The position numbers were made by a program, and so were the translations under genes. 64,000 nt of DNA from UBA5543 sp964464965 (GTDB taxonomy: Bacteria; Bacteroidota; Bacteroidia; Chitinophagales; Chitinophagaceae), in contig CAYXHM010000011.1 in NCBI GenBank assembly GCA_964464965.1, positions 1 to 64,000 of the forward strand, read 5' to 3'. This document shows positions 8,138 through 15,615 of the stretch, one piece after another (the stretch's first letter is position 1; the number at the start of each line of letters is the position of its first letter). The notes below the pieces were generated by a model. The model was not told the origin of the DNA. It searched no databases and saw only the letters and a program-made list of their open reading frames with translations.

Positions 8138-8869
8138 TTGAAACTAGACATATTAGCCATAGGGGTACACCCTGACGACCTGGAACTGGGCTGTGCGGGC
8201 ACACTGATAAAACATGTGCAAATGGGGCAGAAAGTGGGCATACTCGACCTTACGCGTGGAGAACTGGGTACCCGCGGTACGCCCGAATTGCGTGTAGCGG
8301 AAGCTGCCGAGGCCGCCCGTATCATGGGGCTTGCTGCCCGTGAGAACCTGGGTATGGCCGATGGTTTCTTTCAGAATGACAAAGAACATCAGCTGAAACT
8401 GGTGGAATATATACGCAAATACAGGCCACAGGTGGTAATAGCCAACGCTATGGAAGACCGCCACCCCGATCATGGCCGTGCCGGTAAGCTTATTTCCGAC
8501 TCCTGCTTCCTGGCAGGATTGTCTAAGATAGAAACCATGCATAACGGTGAAGCACAGGCAGCATGGAGGCCGAAAAGGGTTTATCATATGATACAGGACC
8601 GCTTCCTGGAGCCCGACTTTATTGTCGATATTTCAACTACCTTCAACGTGAAAATGGAGGCTGTTAAAGCCTATAAAAGCCAGTTTCACAATCCCGGTTC
8701 TGATGAGCCGGTAACCTACATAGCTACGGATAACTTCCTGGATAAGATAAAGTTCAGGGCGGGAATGCTGGGCAAACGTATAGGTGTAACCTATGGGGAG
8801 GGTTTTACCTGCGAAAATACCCCGGGCATCAGCAACCTGGACAGCTTACTGCTGCCCGAGCTGGCCTGA
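8138..8869 (+). CDS. bshB1: Bacillithiol biosynthesis deacetylase
   Basis: BshB1 removes acetyl from GlcNAc-malate, the second step of bacillithiol (low-molecular-weight thiol) synthesis. It is a zinc-dependent LmbE/PIG-L-type hydrolase. The 243-residue protein shows the zinc motif HPDD at residues 11-14 and a downstream HPDHGRAG block. The start is a TTG at 8138, because the family N-terminus (MKLDILAIGVHPDD) begins there and the next in-frame ATG would remove the active site. It is transcribed toward rpmB, which has its own promoter. Other bsh genes are not in the window. Confidence 0.93.
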   Translation: MKLDILAIGVHPDDLELGCAGTLIKHVQMGQKVGILDLTRGELGTRGTPELRVAEAAEAARIMGLAARENLGMADGFFQNDKEHQLKLVEYIRKYRPQVVIANAMEDRHPDHGRAGKLISDSCFLAGLSKIETMHNGEAQAAWRPKRVYHMIQDRFLEPDFIVDISTTFNVKMEAVKAYKSQFHNPGSDEPVTYIATDNFLDKIKFRAGMLGKRIGVTYGEGFTCENTPGISNLDSLLLPELA

Positions 8870-8891
8870 TGTAATTTTTTTGAAATTTTAT

Positions 8892-8922
8892 TTTGTTGTT
8901 CCGCAAAAAAAAGAGACCTTTG
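8892..8922 (+). promoter_or_regulatory. Promoter of the rpmB operon
   Basis: TTTG (8892-8895), 19 bases, then GACCTTTG (8915-8922). The spacing is ideal and only the T of TAnnTTTG is replaced. The rpmB ATG is 22 bases downstream. Confidence 0.7.
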
Positions 8923-8943
8923 CAGTCCCAAAAAATCTAAAGT

Positions 8944-9180
8944 ATGGCACGTGTTTGTCAGGTAACTGGAAAAAAACCGATTACAGGTCACAAAGTATCT
9001 TTCTCTAATAAGAAAGCAAAACGTCGTTTTCTGCCCAATTTGCAGACAAAACGTCTCTTCCTTGCTGAAGAAGATCGTTGGATAACGTTGAAATTGTCAA
9101 CTGACGCGCTGCGTACCATTAATAAAAATGGCCTGCTTTCTGTTGTAAAAGAAATGCGCGCTCAAGGCGAAAAAATCTAA
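8944..9180 (+). CDS. rpmB: 50S ribosomal protein bL28
   Basis: Large-subunit ribosomal protein of 78 residues, highly basic, with the typical start MARVCQVTGKKP and the block SFSNKKAKRRFLPNLQ. It is the first gene of a three-gene ribosomal operon with bL33 (25-base gap) and the DUF4295 protein. Its length is normal for the family and it has a near-consensus promoter just upstream. Confidence 0.97.
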   Translation: MARVCQVTGKKPITGHKVSFSNKKAKRRFLPNLQTKRLFLAEEDRWITLKLSTDALRTINKNGLLSVVKEMRAQGEKI

Positions 9181-9205
9181 TTTAAAAGAATAAACTCCAT
9201 ATAAA

Positions 9206-9388
9206 ATGGCGAAGAAAGGAAACCGCGTTCAGGTAATTTTGGAATGTACAGAGCATAAGGACTCAGGCCTTGCCGGTACCAGCCGTTACATTACCACGAA
9301 GAACAAGAAAAATACCCCTGAGCGTATTGAATTGAAAAAGTTTAACCCTTTGATGAAAAAGGTTACGCTACATAAAGAAATTAAATAA
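9206..9388 (+). CDS. rpmG: 50S ribosomal protein bL33
   Basis: Sixty-residue basic large-subunit protein with the family pattern RVQVILECTEHKDSG ... RYITTKNKKNTPERIELKKF. It lacks the CxxC zinc pairs, so it is the zinc-independent form. It sits between rpmB and the DUF4295 gene with short gaps, implying one transcript. Confidence 0.97.
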   Translation: MAKKGNRVQVILECTEHKDSGLAGTSRYITTKNKKNTPERIELKKFNPLMKKVTLHKEIK

Positions 9389-9409
9389 TTTATTAAAATA
9401 TTCTGAGTC

Positions 9410-9580
9410 ATGGCAAAAGCTGCAAAAACGGCGATTAAAACGGATGCAAAAGGTGGTGCAGATTCTAAGAACTACACAAAAGTCATCAAGACTGTACGTA
9501 GTCCGAAATCCGGTGCTTATACTTTTAAAGAGTCTATGGTGCACAAAGACAAAGTGAAAGACTTCTTGGGCGCCAAGTAG
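9410..9580 (+). CDS. DUF4295 protein, probable Bacteroidota ribosomal protein
   Basis: A 56-residue basic protein translated from the ATG at 9410, 21 bases after rpmG. It has the family signature KxIKTVRSPKSGAYTFKE near the middle. DUF4295 proteins are small, confined to the Bacteroidota and regularly follow rpmB-rpmG. As I recall, a structure of a Flavobacterium ribosome assigned a phylum-specific large-subunit protein (bL38), and I believe it is this family, but I am not certain of the equivalence. The operon context supports a ribosomal role. A terminator follows 41 bases later. Confidence 0.85.
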   Translation: MAKAAKTAIKTDAKGGADSKNYTKVIKTVRSPKSGAYTFKESMVHKDKVKDFLGAK

Positions 9581-9621
9581 TCAGCCTCTGTAAACTACAA
9601 GTACTTATAAACGAATTACAC

Positions 9622-9655
9622 GCAGCCATCCGTATAGGGTGGCTGCATTTTTTTT
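9622..9655 (+). terminator. Terminator of the rpmB-rpmG-DUF4295 operon
   Basis: GCAGCCA (9622-9628) / TGGCTGC (9640-9646) stem, extended by T-G and C-G pairs, followed by a T-tract of more than eight. Confidence 0.88.
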
Positions 9656-9687
9656 CGTAACTTGTAGTAACAAAACAGAGATTTTTT

Positions 9688-10083
9688 ATGAGGGTTGTAA
9701 TATATATAACGTGCGCCTTATTCAGTGCTACAGGAGCTTATGCACAGTCTGCTAAAATAGATCTGTCTCAACCGCCCGTGCAGCAACCTGTTGTAACAAA
9801 GCAAAGTGATGCCGAACTGCTGAAAAACGCCGGCAAAAGCGAAGTCACTACTCCAACGGATAAAGACCTTGCAGAAAAATATAAAACAGATGTTGAGCTG
9901 AATGGCACTTACCAGGGCGTAGCTCCTAACACCAGTATCATACAAGGCCAGCCGCAAATGATGAATGTACAACAGCAACAGGGACAGATAGGTAACCTGA
10001 AAACAAAGTCTGCTACGTACTATGACAATGAAGGCAAGGTGAGGAGTAGCGGGACGACAATTGAACTGGGTAACAAAAAATAG
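9688..10083 (+). CDS. Small secreted protein of unknown function
   Basis: A 131-residue protein with a signal peptide ending in a typical AYAQ cleavage site (about residue 20). The mature part is polar and rich in Gln, Lys and Thr with no cysteine, and contains a short Gln-rich patch (MNVQQQQGQIG, near residue 95). I recognise no family. It sits alone between two terminators, so it is probably monocistronic. The envelope location is inferred from the signal peptide. Confidence 0.65.
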   Translation: MRVVIYITCALFSATGAYAQSAKIDLSQPPVQQPVVTKQSDAELLKNAGKSEVTTPTDKDLAEKYKTDVELNGTYQGVAPNTSIIQGQPQMMNVQQQQGQIGNLKTKSATYYDNEGKVRSSGTTIELGNKK

Positions 10084-10086
10084 TAT

Positions 10087-10125
10087 AAAAAAAATGGGCT
10101 GCAACATCTTGCAGCCCATTTTTAT
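10087..10125. terminator. Bidirectional terminator between convergent genes
   Basis: A long A-rich/T-rich perfect inverted repeat (AAAATGGGCTGCAA ... TTGCAGCCCATTTT) with a CATC loop. It serves the plus gene ending at 10083 and the minus gene ending at 10164. Confidence 0.88.
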
Positions 10126-10163
10126 AGTGTTCAGGGCTTTTTCTGAGAAGCCCGCGGTATTAT

Positions 10164-10706
10164 TTAGGGAAATAATTCAAAAACACGTACCATATCCCTT
10201 TTGCTGCCAGCATGACAGCTTAGGCATCCTGTACCTTTTGAGGTGACCATTTTTGCGTTAGCTGTAGTACCGCCAAAGTATTCGCCCCATACCCAATCTT
10301 TTTCAGATGCGTTGGGATCGCCTTTACGTTTTATCATTACTGCCAAACCGGTTTGTTCAGTGCCATCTTGTAATTTATGCAGTTCTTTTACAATCACAGA
10401 GCCTTCAGGGAACGTTCCGCCCTCCGGCAGCTTTCCATTGTCAGTTAACGCCGCCAGTGCTATGCTGTTAAAACGTACCCTGAAAAAATCATTGTGTCCG
10501 CTTTGAGACGATGAAGCTGTAATGTCGTTGCTGTTTTTGTAATAAGTGTACCCCGAAGTCGTCTTTGCCATATCCAGTAATTCCTGGTCTGTTATAGCTG
10601 TTACTGTTTTTGGGGTCACCGGATCAGGTTCCGGGGTTTCTTTTGTACATTGGACTAAGCCCAGGCTAGCGATTAAGACGCCGGCAACTACGTAGTTTTT
10701 TTTCAT
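10164..10706 (-). CDS. Cytochrome P460-like haem lipoprotein
   Basis: A 180-residue lipoprotein: the signal peptide ends in the lipobox LVQC with C20 as the lipidated residue. A single haem c motif CLSCH (C161, C164, H165) lies close to the C-terminus, the position seen in the cytochrome P460/c'-beta family. The central GSVIVKE and WVWGEY blocks also fit that family. Members bind an unusual cross-linked haem and act in oxidation or NO/hydroxylamine chemistry, but many bacterial members have no known substrate. The gene is monocistronic, and no respiratory genes adjoin it. The family call is fairly good; function is unknown. Confidence 0.72.
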   Translation of the reverse strand: MKKNYVVAGVLIASLGLVQCTKETPEPDPVTPKTVTAITDQELLDMAKTTSGYTYYKNSNDITASSSQSGHNDFFRVRFNSIALAALTDNGKLPEGGTFPEGSVIVKELHKLQDGTEQTGLAVMIKRKGDPNASEKDWVWGEYFGGTTANAKMVTSKGTGCLSCHAGSKRDMVRVFELFP

Positions 10707-10786
10707 TTCGTTTACCTTTTGTTAAGATAAAGATACTACTTATTCATAAAATACACCATAAAAAGTATAGACATTAATTAAGCATG

Positions 10787-11449
10787 TCAACTTTTCCGAG
10801 CTGCTTTCAACCTTGACTGCTGTAATTTATACTGGTATTGGTAACGGTAGGTTTCTTCCAACTCGCGGACAATCTGTTCCATATCACGGTCGTCACCGTA
10901 AGGGTCGTATTCCTTTTTCAGGTTATGGGTGAATATTAAAGCTATCGACTGAAATACTACAGCAGGTACACCGCCTTTTAGTTCCTTTACTATATTAAAA
11001 CAGCTTTTCCCTGTTTGCCTGTCTATCAGTTTTACCAAAACATGCCCCTGGGAAACCGTCATGTCTGATATTTCCCCGTCGAACCTCGATTTAAGTTCTT
11101 TTTCAACTGATTTCAGGTATTTCTTGCGGGTTTCCTTGTCGTCATCTATAGCAATGAGGGTGGAGTCAACATCCTTCAATACATCGGCAGCAATTACTGC
11201 GTAGGGGTAAACCTTGTATATGTTATGCCTCAATCTATCATATTTAGCTTTTTTCCTCGCCCATTTGCGCGGCATTTTGTCTTTTACCAGCACTTCATCC
11301 ATATACACCATAGCATAGGTTTGCCCGTCAACAACAATACCCCCCAGCATGAGCGTGTCATTGCCCGATGGCTGTGCATACAGGCCTGTAGTGCAGCTAA
11401 ATGTAACAGCGAGAACGGTTATGATATATTTCAGGTGCCTGATAAACAT
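10787..11449 (-). CDS. DUF4294 family secreted protein
   Basis: A 220-residue protein with a signal peptide (cleavage near AQ, residue 26), then the DUF4294 pattern: GGIVVDGQTYAMVYMDEV, YKVYPYAVIA, and a conserved helical C-terminal half ending in a charged segment. The family is almost limited to the Bacteroidota and its function is not known. The protein is predicted to be periplasmic or envelope-associated. It is on its own strand unit between the P460 gene and a divergent small lipoprotein. Confidence 0.8.
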   Translation of the reverse strand: MFIRHLKYIITVLAVTFSCTTGLYAQPSGNDTLMLGGIVVDGQTYAMVYMDEVLVKDKMPRKWARKKAKYDRLRHNIYKVYPYAVIAADVLKDVDSTLIAIDDDKETRKKYLKSVEKELKSRFDGEISDMTVSQGHVLVKLIDRQTGKSCFNIVKELKGGVPAVVFQSIALIFTHNLKKEYDPYGDDRDMEQIVRELEETYRYQYQYKLQQSRLKAARKS

Positions 11450-11605
11450 GCTTATTGTAAAATTCCTGCTTTTACATGAGAATATAAAGCATTTATGTTG
11501 CCAATGTTTTAAAAGAATGCGTTAAAATATTAGCATAATATGGTACTATGTAAGCAACTATTCAGGGGATATTATGTTACTTTGTTACCCAAATCAAAAA
11601 GAAGT

Positions 11606-11848
11606 ATGAAAAAGTTATTATTATTTCCTGCAGTAATTGCAACTCTGGCATTCGCATCATGCGGTGAAAAGGCAGCTCCTGTTATGGACGATGCTACCAT
11701 ACAGGTTAAAGTAGATTCTACAGTTGGTACAAAACTGGAAGAGCTTAACCAGCAGGCTACAGAAGACCTGGACAGGAGGTTAGCTATCGAAGTTAAACCC
11801 AAAGCTGACTCTATAGTAGCTGCAAGGAAAGCTACTCCGGCTCAATAA
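11606..11848 (+). CDS. Small lipoprotein of unknown function
   Basis: An 80-residue protein begun at the ATG at 11606; longer upstream frames would bury the signal peptide. The signal peptide ends in the lipobox AFASC with C19. The mature part is charged and probably alpha-helical (VGTKLEELNQQATEDLDRRL), similar to small coiled-coil lipoproteins. No family recognised. The DCC-family gene starts 40 bases downstream on the same strand. Confidence 0.65.
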   Translation: MKKLLLFPAVIATLAFASCGEKAAPVMDDATIQVKVDSTVGTKLEELNQQATEDLDRRLAIEVKPKADSIVAARKATPAQ

Positions 11849-11888
11849 TTTCAATTTTCTGAACAGGATATCCGGCACGGAGGGCTTA

Positions 11889-12299
11889 TTGCCCGATAGT
11901 GATAGACCGTTATTGTTGTTTGATGGTATATGCAACCTGTGCAATCGTTTTGTGCAGATCATCATAAGGAACGATAAACGGCAGCTTTTCAGGTTTTCAT
12001 CTTTACAATCCGGAACAGGGCAACGTGTTTTGCAATACATACAGCAAAATACCGGCACTGTTCCGGATAGTTTAATTTTACTATATAAGGGCAAGCTCTA
12101 TTTCAAGTCTGACGCAGCGCTAAAAACTGCCTTGCTTTTAAAAGGGAAATGGCTGCTTTTAACTGCCGGTTATATAGTGCCACGCTTTATCAGAAATATC
12201 ATTTACGATATAGTAGCGCGCAACCGGTACAAATGGTACGGCAAGCGCGACGAGTGTATGATGCCTACCCCGGAACTCAATTCCAGATTTTTAGATTGA
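11889..12299 (+). CDS. DCC family thiol-disulfide oxidoreductase-like protein
   Basis: A 136-residue protein of the DCC (DUF393) family, named for the DxxCxxC motif. Here DGICNLC lies at residues 12-18, followed by a hydrophobic helix, as in thioredoxin-like folds. The start is a TTG at 11889, since no ATG precedes the motif in frame; an upstream alternative cannot be excluded. The enzymatic role of the family is not established. The neighbour upstream is a small lipoprotein and the one downstream a secreted protein, which hints at no pathway. Confidence 0.8.
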   Translation: MPDSDRPLLLFDGICNLCNRFVQIIIRNDKRQLFRFSSLQSGTGQRVLQYIQQNTGTVPDSLILLYKGKLYFKSDAALKTALLLKGKWLLLTAGYIVPRFIRNIIYDIVARNRYKWYGKRDECMMPTPELNSRFLD

Positions 12300-12337
12300 T
12301 AGTTCACATTGTGGTAGCTTACCTTTAAATTTGAGTC

Positions 12338-13795
12338 ATGAAACGGAATCGTATCCCCGCCATTCTTACGGTTATACTGTTATTTGCCACTAATATATTG
12401 CCAGCGCAACAAGTTCTCTATTCTAAATACGACAAGTTTGATTATCGTTCAGGAGAATTCTCTGTTGTGGGTAAGGTAGGCCATACGCTTTACGTGTACC
12501 GTGGCTCTTCAGAAGGGTATTACCTGGATGCGTACGATAATAATATGCACCGCAATGCTACTGTTGTATTAGACTTTTTGCCACGTAAAAGTTTCGGCAC
12601 AAAATTCATCACCTATCCCGGAAAGATAATTGTACTGTACCAGGTAACAGAAAGCAGCAGGGTTATACAACACGCCGCAGTACTGGATGAAACAGGCAGG
12701 CTGCTGAAAAAGCCTGTTGAGATAGATGCTGTAAAATCATCATTCTTAGGGGGGCGCAGCGGTTTATATAACTATGCCGTTTCGCAGAATAAGCAGCGTA
12801 TAGCCATATATGGTGCAGGTAGTAAGAACAACCAGTTGAATGCAAAGATTGTAATGCTGGATACAGCCCTGAATATAGTGTCTGCTAAGGAAAGCTCTTT
12901 TACTGCTGATAACGACGTTTCATTTGGCGAGGGAATACTGAATGATGATGGCGCTTTTTTCCTGCCTGCATATACCACCTATGGCAGTCGCCAGTATGCC
13001 GACAGGATATGGCTGCTGGCTATAACAGAGGGCAGTGTTGATTTTGAAGCTGCTGAACTGCCTATGGGCGAACTCTTTGCCGCAGGTACGTATATGGAGA
13101 TAGCCAACGCCGGCAGCCGCATATATGTAGGCGGCTTTTACACAGACAGGAAGAACGGATATTTTAACGGCATAATATATACTTATTATGATGTGGCGGA
13201 GAAAACATTTAAAGAGTTTAAAACCATATCATTTTCTGAAAGAATGAGAAATGCTACGGGAGAGCGAAATAAGAAACGTGCCTTTAATGATTACCAGGTA
13301 CGCCATTTAATTGTACGTAATGATGGGGGCTTTGTACTGATAGCAGAAGACTTTTTCATTACCACCCGCAATAGTTATAACCAGGGTTTTGGTTACTATT
13401 CCTGGTATTATCCCACCATGTCTGCCAGTGTGCGCGAATATAATTATGGTGATATACTGGCTATATCATGCAACGCAAGCGGAGAGCCGGAATGGTCTGA
13501 ATTTGTCAGGAAGAGCCAGTATTCGCAGGAAGATGGAGGGCTATTTTCGTCTTATGCTTTAATAAACACCGGCGGGGCACTGGGCTTCCTGTTTAACGAC
13601 TTTAATATGAGCCGCTCTAAAATACAGCTGGCCAGCATGGATGCAGGTGGTAATATTGTGTTGTCTTCAGTGACAGGCTACAAGCCTGAGGAACCTGACT
13701 GGCTGCCCAAATCGGGCAAACAGGTATCTGCTAATGAATTTGTAGTGCCTTGTTTAAAGAGAAATCAAATCTGCTTTGCTAAAGTTGTATTTTAG
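12338..13795 (+). CDS. Secreted protein of unknown function, beta-rich
   Basis: A 485-residue protein with a signal peptide (MKRNRIPAILTVILLFATNILPAQ). The mature sequence alternates aromatic and hydrophobic strand-like segments (TLYVYRG, KIIVLYQV, RIAIYGAG, GGFVLIAEDFF) spaced 50-60 residues apart, which suggests a beta-propeller. There is no T9SS sorting domain at the C-terminus and no lipobox, so it is probably periplasmic. It is followed after 15 bases by a membrane protein gene, suggesting co-transcription. Confidence 0.7.
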   Translation: MKRNRIPAILTVILLFATNILPAQQVLYSKYDKFDYRSGEFSVVGKVGHTLYVYRGSSEGYYLDAYDNNMHRNATVVLDFLPRKSFGTKFITYPGKIIVLYQVTESSRVIQHAAVLDETGRLLKKPVEIDAVKSSFLGGRSGLYNYAVSQNKQRIAIYGAGSKNNQLNAKIVMLDTALNIVSAKESSFTADNDVSFGEGILNDDGAFFLPAYTTYGSRQYADRIWLLAITEGSVDFEAAELPMGELFAAGTYMEIANAGSRIYVGGFYTDRKNGYFNGIIYTYYDVAEKTFKEFKTISFSERMRNATGERNKKRAFNDYQVRHLIVRNDGGFVLIAEDFFITTRNSYNQGFGYYSWYYPTMSASVREYNYGDILAISCNASGEPEWSEFVRKSQYSQEDGGLFSSYALINTGGALGFLFNDFNMSRSKIQLASMDAGGNIVLSSVTGYKPEEPDWLPKSGKQVSANEFVVPCLKRNQICFAKVVF

Positions 13796-13810
13796 CGCAA
13801 AATACCCTGT

Positions 13811-14794
13811 GTGTTACAAATAGTCAGGAATAACAATCCCATTACAGTCATTATACTTTTTATATATGCACTTGTCATCAACTGGCAATTGCTCTTTCAT
13901 CCTGTAATGCCGGTACTGCCGGAGGGGGATTATTTCTTTCACATAATCGCTAATTTTTTCAGGGTGCTGCTGTTTAACAGTGCTTTCGCCTTAACGCTGT
14001 TTGCCGTGATACTCATAGCGTTGCAAGCTATTTATATAAATGCTGTGGCCAACAGGCATAAATTGTTTGCAAAGCCGGCGTATGTAGTTGCATTCGCTTA
14101 TATATCCCTGGCATCTCTTTATCCGCCTTTTGTCAGTTTCAACCAACCCTTGGTGGTAAACTGGGTGCTGATAATGGTCATAGACATAATATTGCAACTG
14201 GCGCAGACGCAAAAGGCAAGGAAGCTGATATATAATGCCGGATTTGGTATAGGTACAGCGGCGTTAGTCATGTTTCCTGCTATAGGCTACATCGTTGTAT
14301 TCCTGTTTGCCCTGTCTATGCTTCGCAACCTTAATCCCGGTGAATGGATGGTAGCGTTGCTGGGATGTATAACCCCAATATATTTCGCTGCAGGCCTGCT
14401 TTTTCTTTTTGACGGATTGCATTGGTTCCCCCAGTGGATAGATGTGGGCATAAACCTACCCCGTACCATTGCTCATCCTTTTTATGTTATATGTATGCTG
14501 CTGGGCACTATTACACTGTTTGTGATGGGTACGTATGACCTGCAAAGGCATATAACGAAAGTAAGCATATTTGTACGGCGTGGCTGGACGGCCATTGCGG
14601 CATGCCTGTTTGTATCCATGCTTGTAGCCCTTTTTACTGATTTTGAGGTAAAAGCTGCATGGCTGGTAATGATGCCTGCGTTGGCATTAGTGATTACTAA
14701 CGCCTATTATGCCGAAAAGAATAAAGCATTTAGTAATTTTGCATTTTATTTTACGTTGGTGCTGGTTATTTTTTGCAAGATGGCCGGTAGCTGA
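13811..14794 (+). CDS. Polytopic membrane protein, DUF6427-like
   Basis: A 327-residue integral membrane protein with about nine or ten hydrophobic segments spread over its length. The start is a GTG at 13811. Its overall pattern (short N-terminal RNNNPITVIIL, repeated helices, conserved LNPGEW near residue 175) matches Bacteroidota membrane proteins I know as DUF6427, but I make that match from memory. It has purQ 21 bases downstream on the same strand. Function unknown. Confidence 0.7.
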   Translation: MLQIVRNNNPITVIILFIYALVINWQLLFHPVMPVLPEGDYFFHIIANFFRVLLFNSAFALTLFAVILIALQAIYINAVANRHKLFAKPAYVVAFAYISLASLYPPFVSFNQPLVVNWVLIMVIDIILQLAQTQKARKLIYNAGFGIGTAALVMFPAIGYIVVFLFALSMLRNLNPGEWMVALLGCITPIYFAAGLLFLFDGLHWFPQWIDVGINLPRTIAHPFYVICMLLGTITLFVMGTYDLQRHITKVSIFVRRGWTAIAACLFVSMLVALFTDFEVKAAWLVMMPALALVITNAYYAEKNKAFSNFAFYFTLVLVIFCKMAGS

Positions 14795-14815
14795 ATATAA
14801 ACTTTCAAAGAAGAG

Positions 14816-15502
14816 ATGAAATTTGGAGTAGTTGTTTTCCCGGGCTCTAACTGCGACAGGGACATGATAAACGCTTTGCAGGAAGACCTGAAACAGGAAG
14901 TAGTAACATTATGGCATAAAGATAAAGACCTTTCGGCCTTTACTACTGACGATTGTATCGTACTGCCGGGTGGGTTCTCTTATGGCGATTACTTGCGGTG
15001 TGGCGCTATAGCACGTTTCAGCCCTATTATGGAAGCTGTAGTGGAGTTTGCTAATAAAGGCGGAAAGGTATTGGGTGTGTGCAATGGCTTCCAGATACTT
15101 TGTGAATCAGGATTGCTGCCCGGTGCGCTTTTATTGAATGACCACCAGAAATTCACCTGCAAAAACGTTTATATCAAGCCTGTAGCAGGTGATAATGTAA
15201 TAGGTAAAAATGTTGCGGGAAAAGTGCTGGAGATACCGGTTGCGCATGGAGAAGGCCGTTATTATGCTGATGCTGCCACGATGGAGCAACTGGAAGAGAA
15301 TAACCAGGTACTGTTCCGCTATTGCGATGAAAATGGCCACGAGGGAGTAAAATATAATCCTAACGGCGCTACCAATAATATAGCAGGTATATGCAACAAA
15401 GGCCGTAATGTGTTTGGTATGATGCCACACCCTGAGCGTGCCTGCAGCGATGCCCTGAGCAACATTGACGGAAAGCTGATACTGGAAGCGTTAGCTAACT
15501 GA
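14816..15502 (+). CDS. purQ: Phosphoribosylformylglycinamidine synthase I (glutaminase)
   Basis: PurQ releases ammonia from glutamine for PurL in the fourth step of purine synthesis. The 228-residue protein is a class I glutamine amidotransferase with nucleophile C89 in GVCNGFQ and catalytic H205/E207 in HPER, plus the substrate-side GGFSYGDYLRCGA block. Its small size shows that the organism uses the multi-subunit PurQ/PurL/PurS system rather than one large fused enzyme. PurL and PurS are not in the window. It starts 21 bases after the membrane protein gene. Confidence 0.96.
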   Translation: MKFGVVVFPGSNCDRDMINALQEDLKQEVVTLWHKDKDLSAFTTDDCIVLPGGFSYGDYLRCGAIARFSPIMEAVVEFANKGGKVLGVCNGFQILCESGLLPGALLLNDHQKFTCKNVYIKPVAGDNVIGKNVAGKVLEIPVAHGEGRYYADAATMEQLEENNQVLFRYCDENGHEGVKYNPNGATNNIAGICNKGRNVFGMMPHPERACSDALSNIDGKLILEALAN

Positions 15503-15615
15503 TAGTATATATTTATAGGGTTATGGCCTGCGCTAAAGTTTTCTTAAAACATATGCGTTAACCAAACCAATAGATAAATCTTTATTTCTTTAGAGTAGAA
15601 AAGCTAAATATTGTA

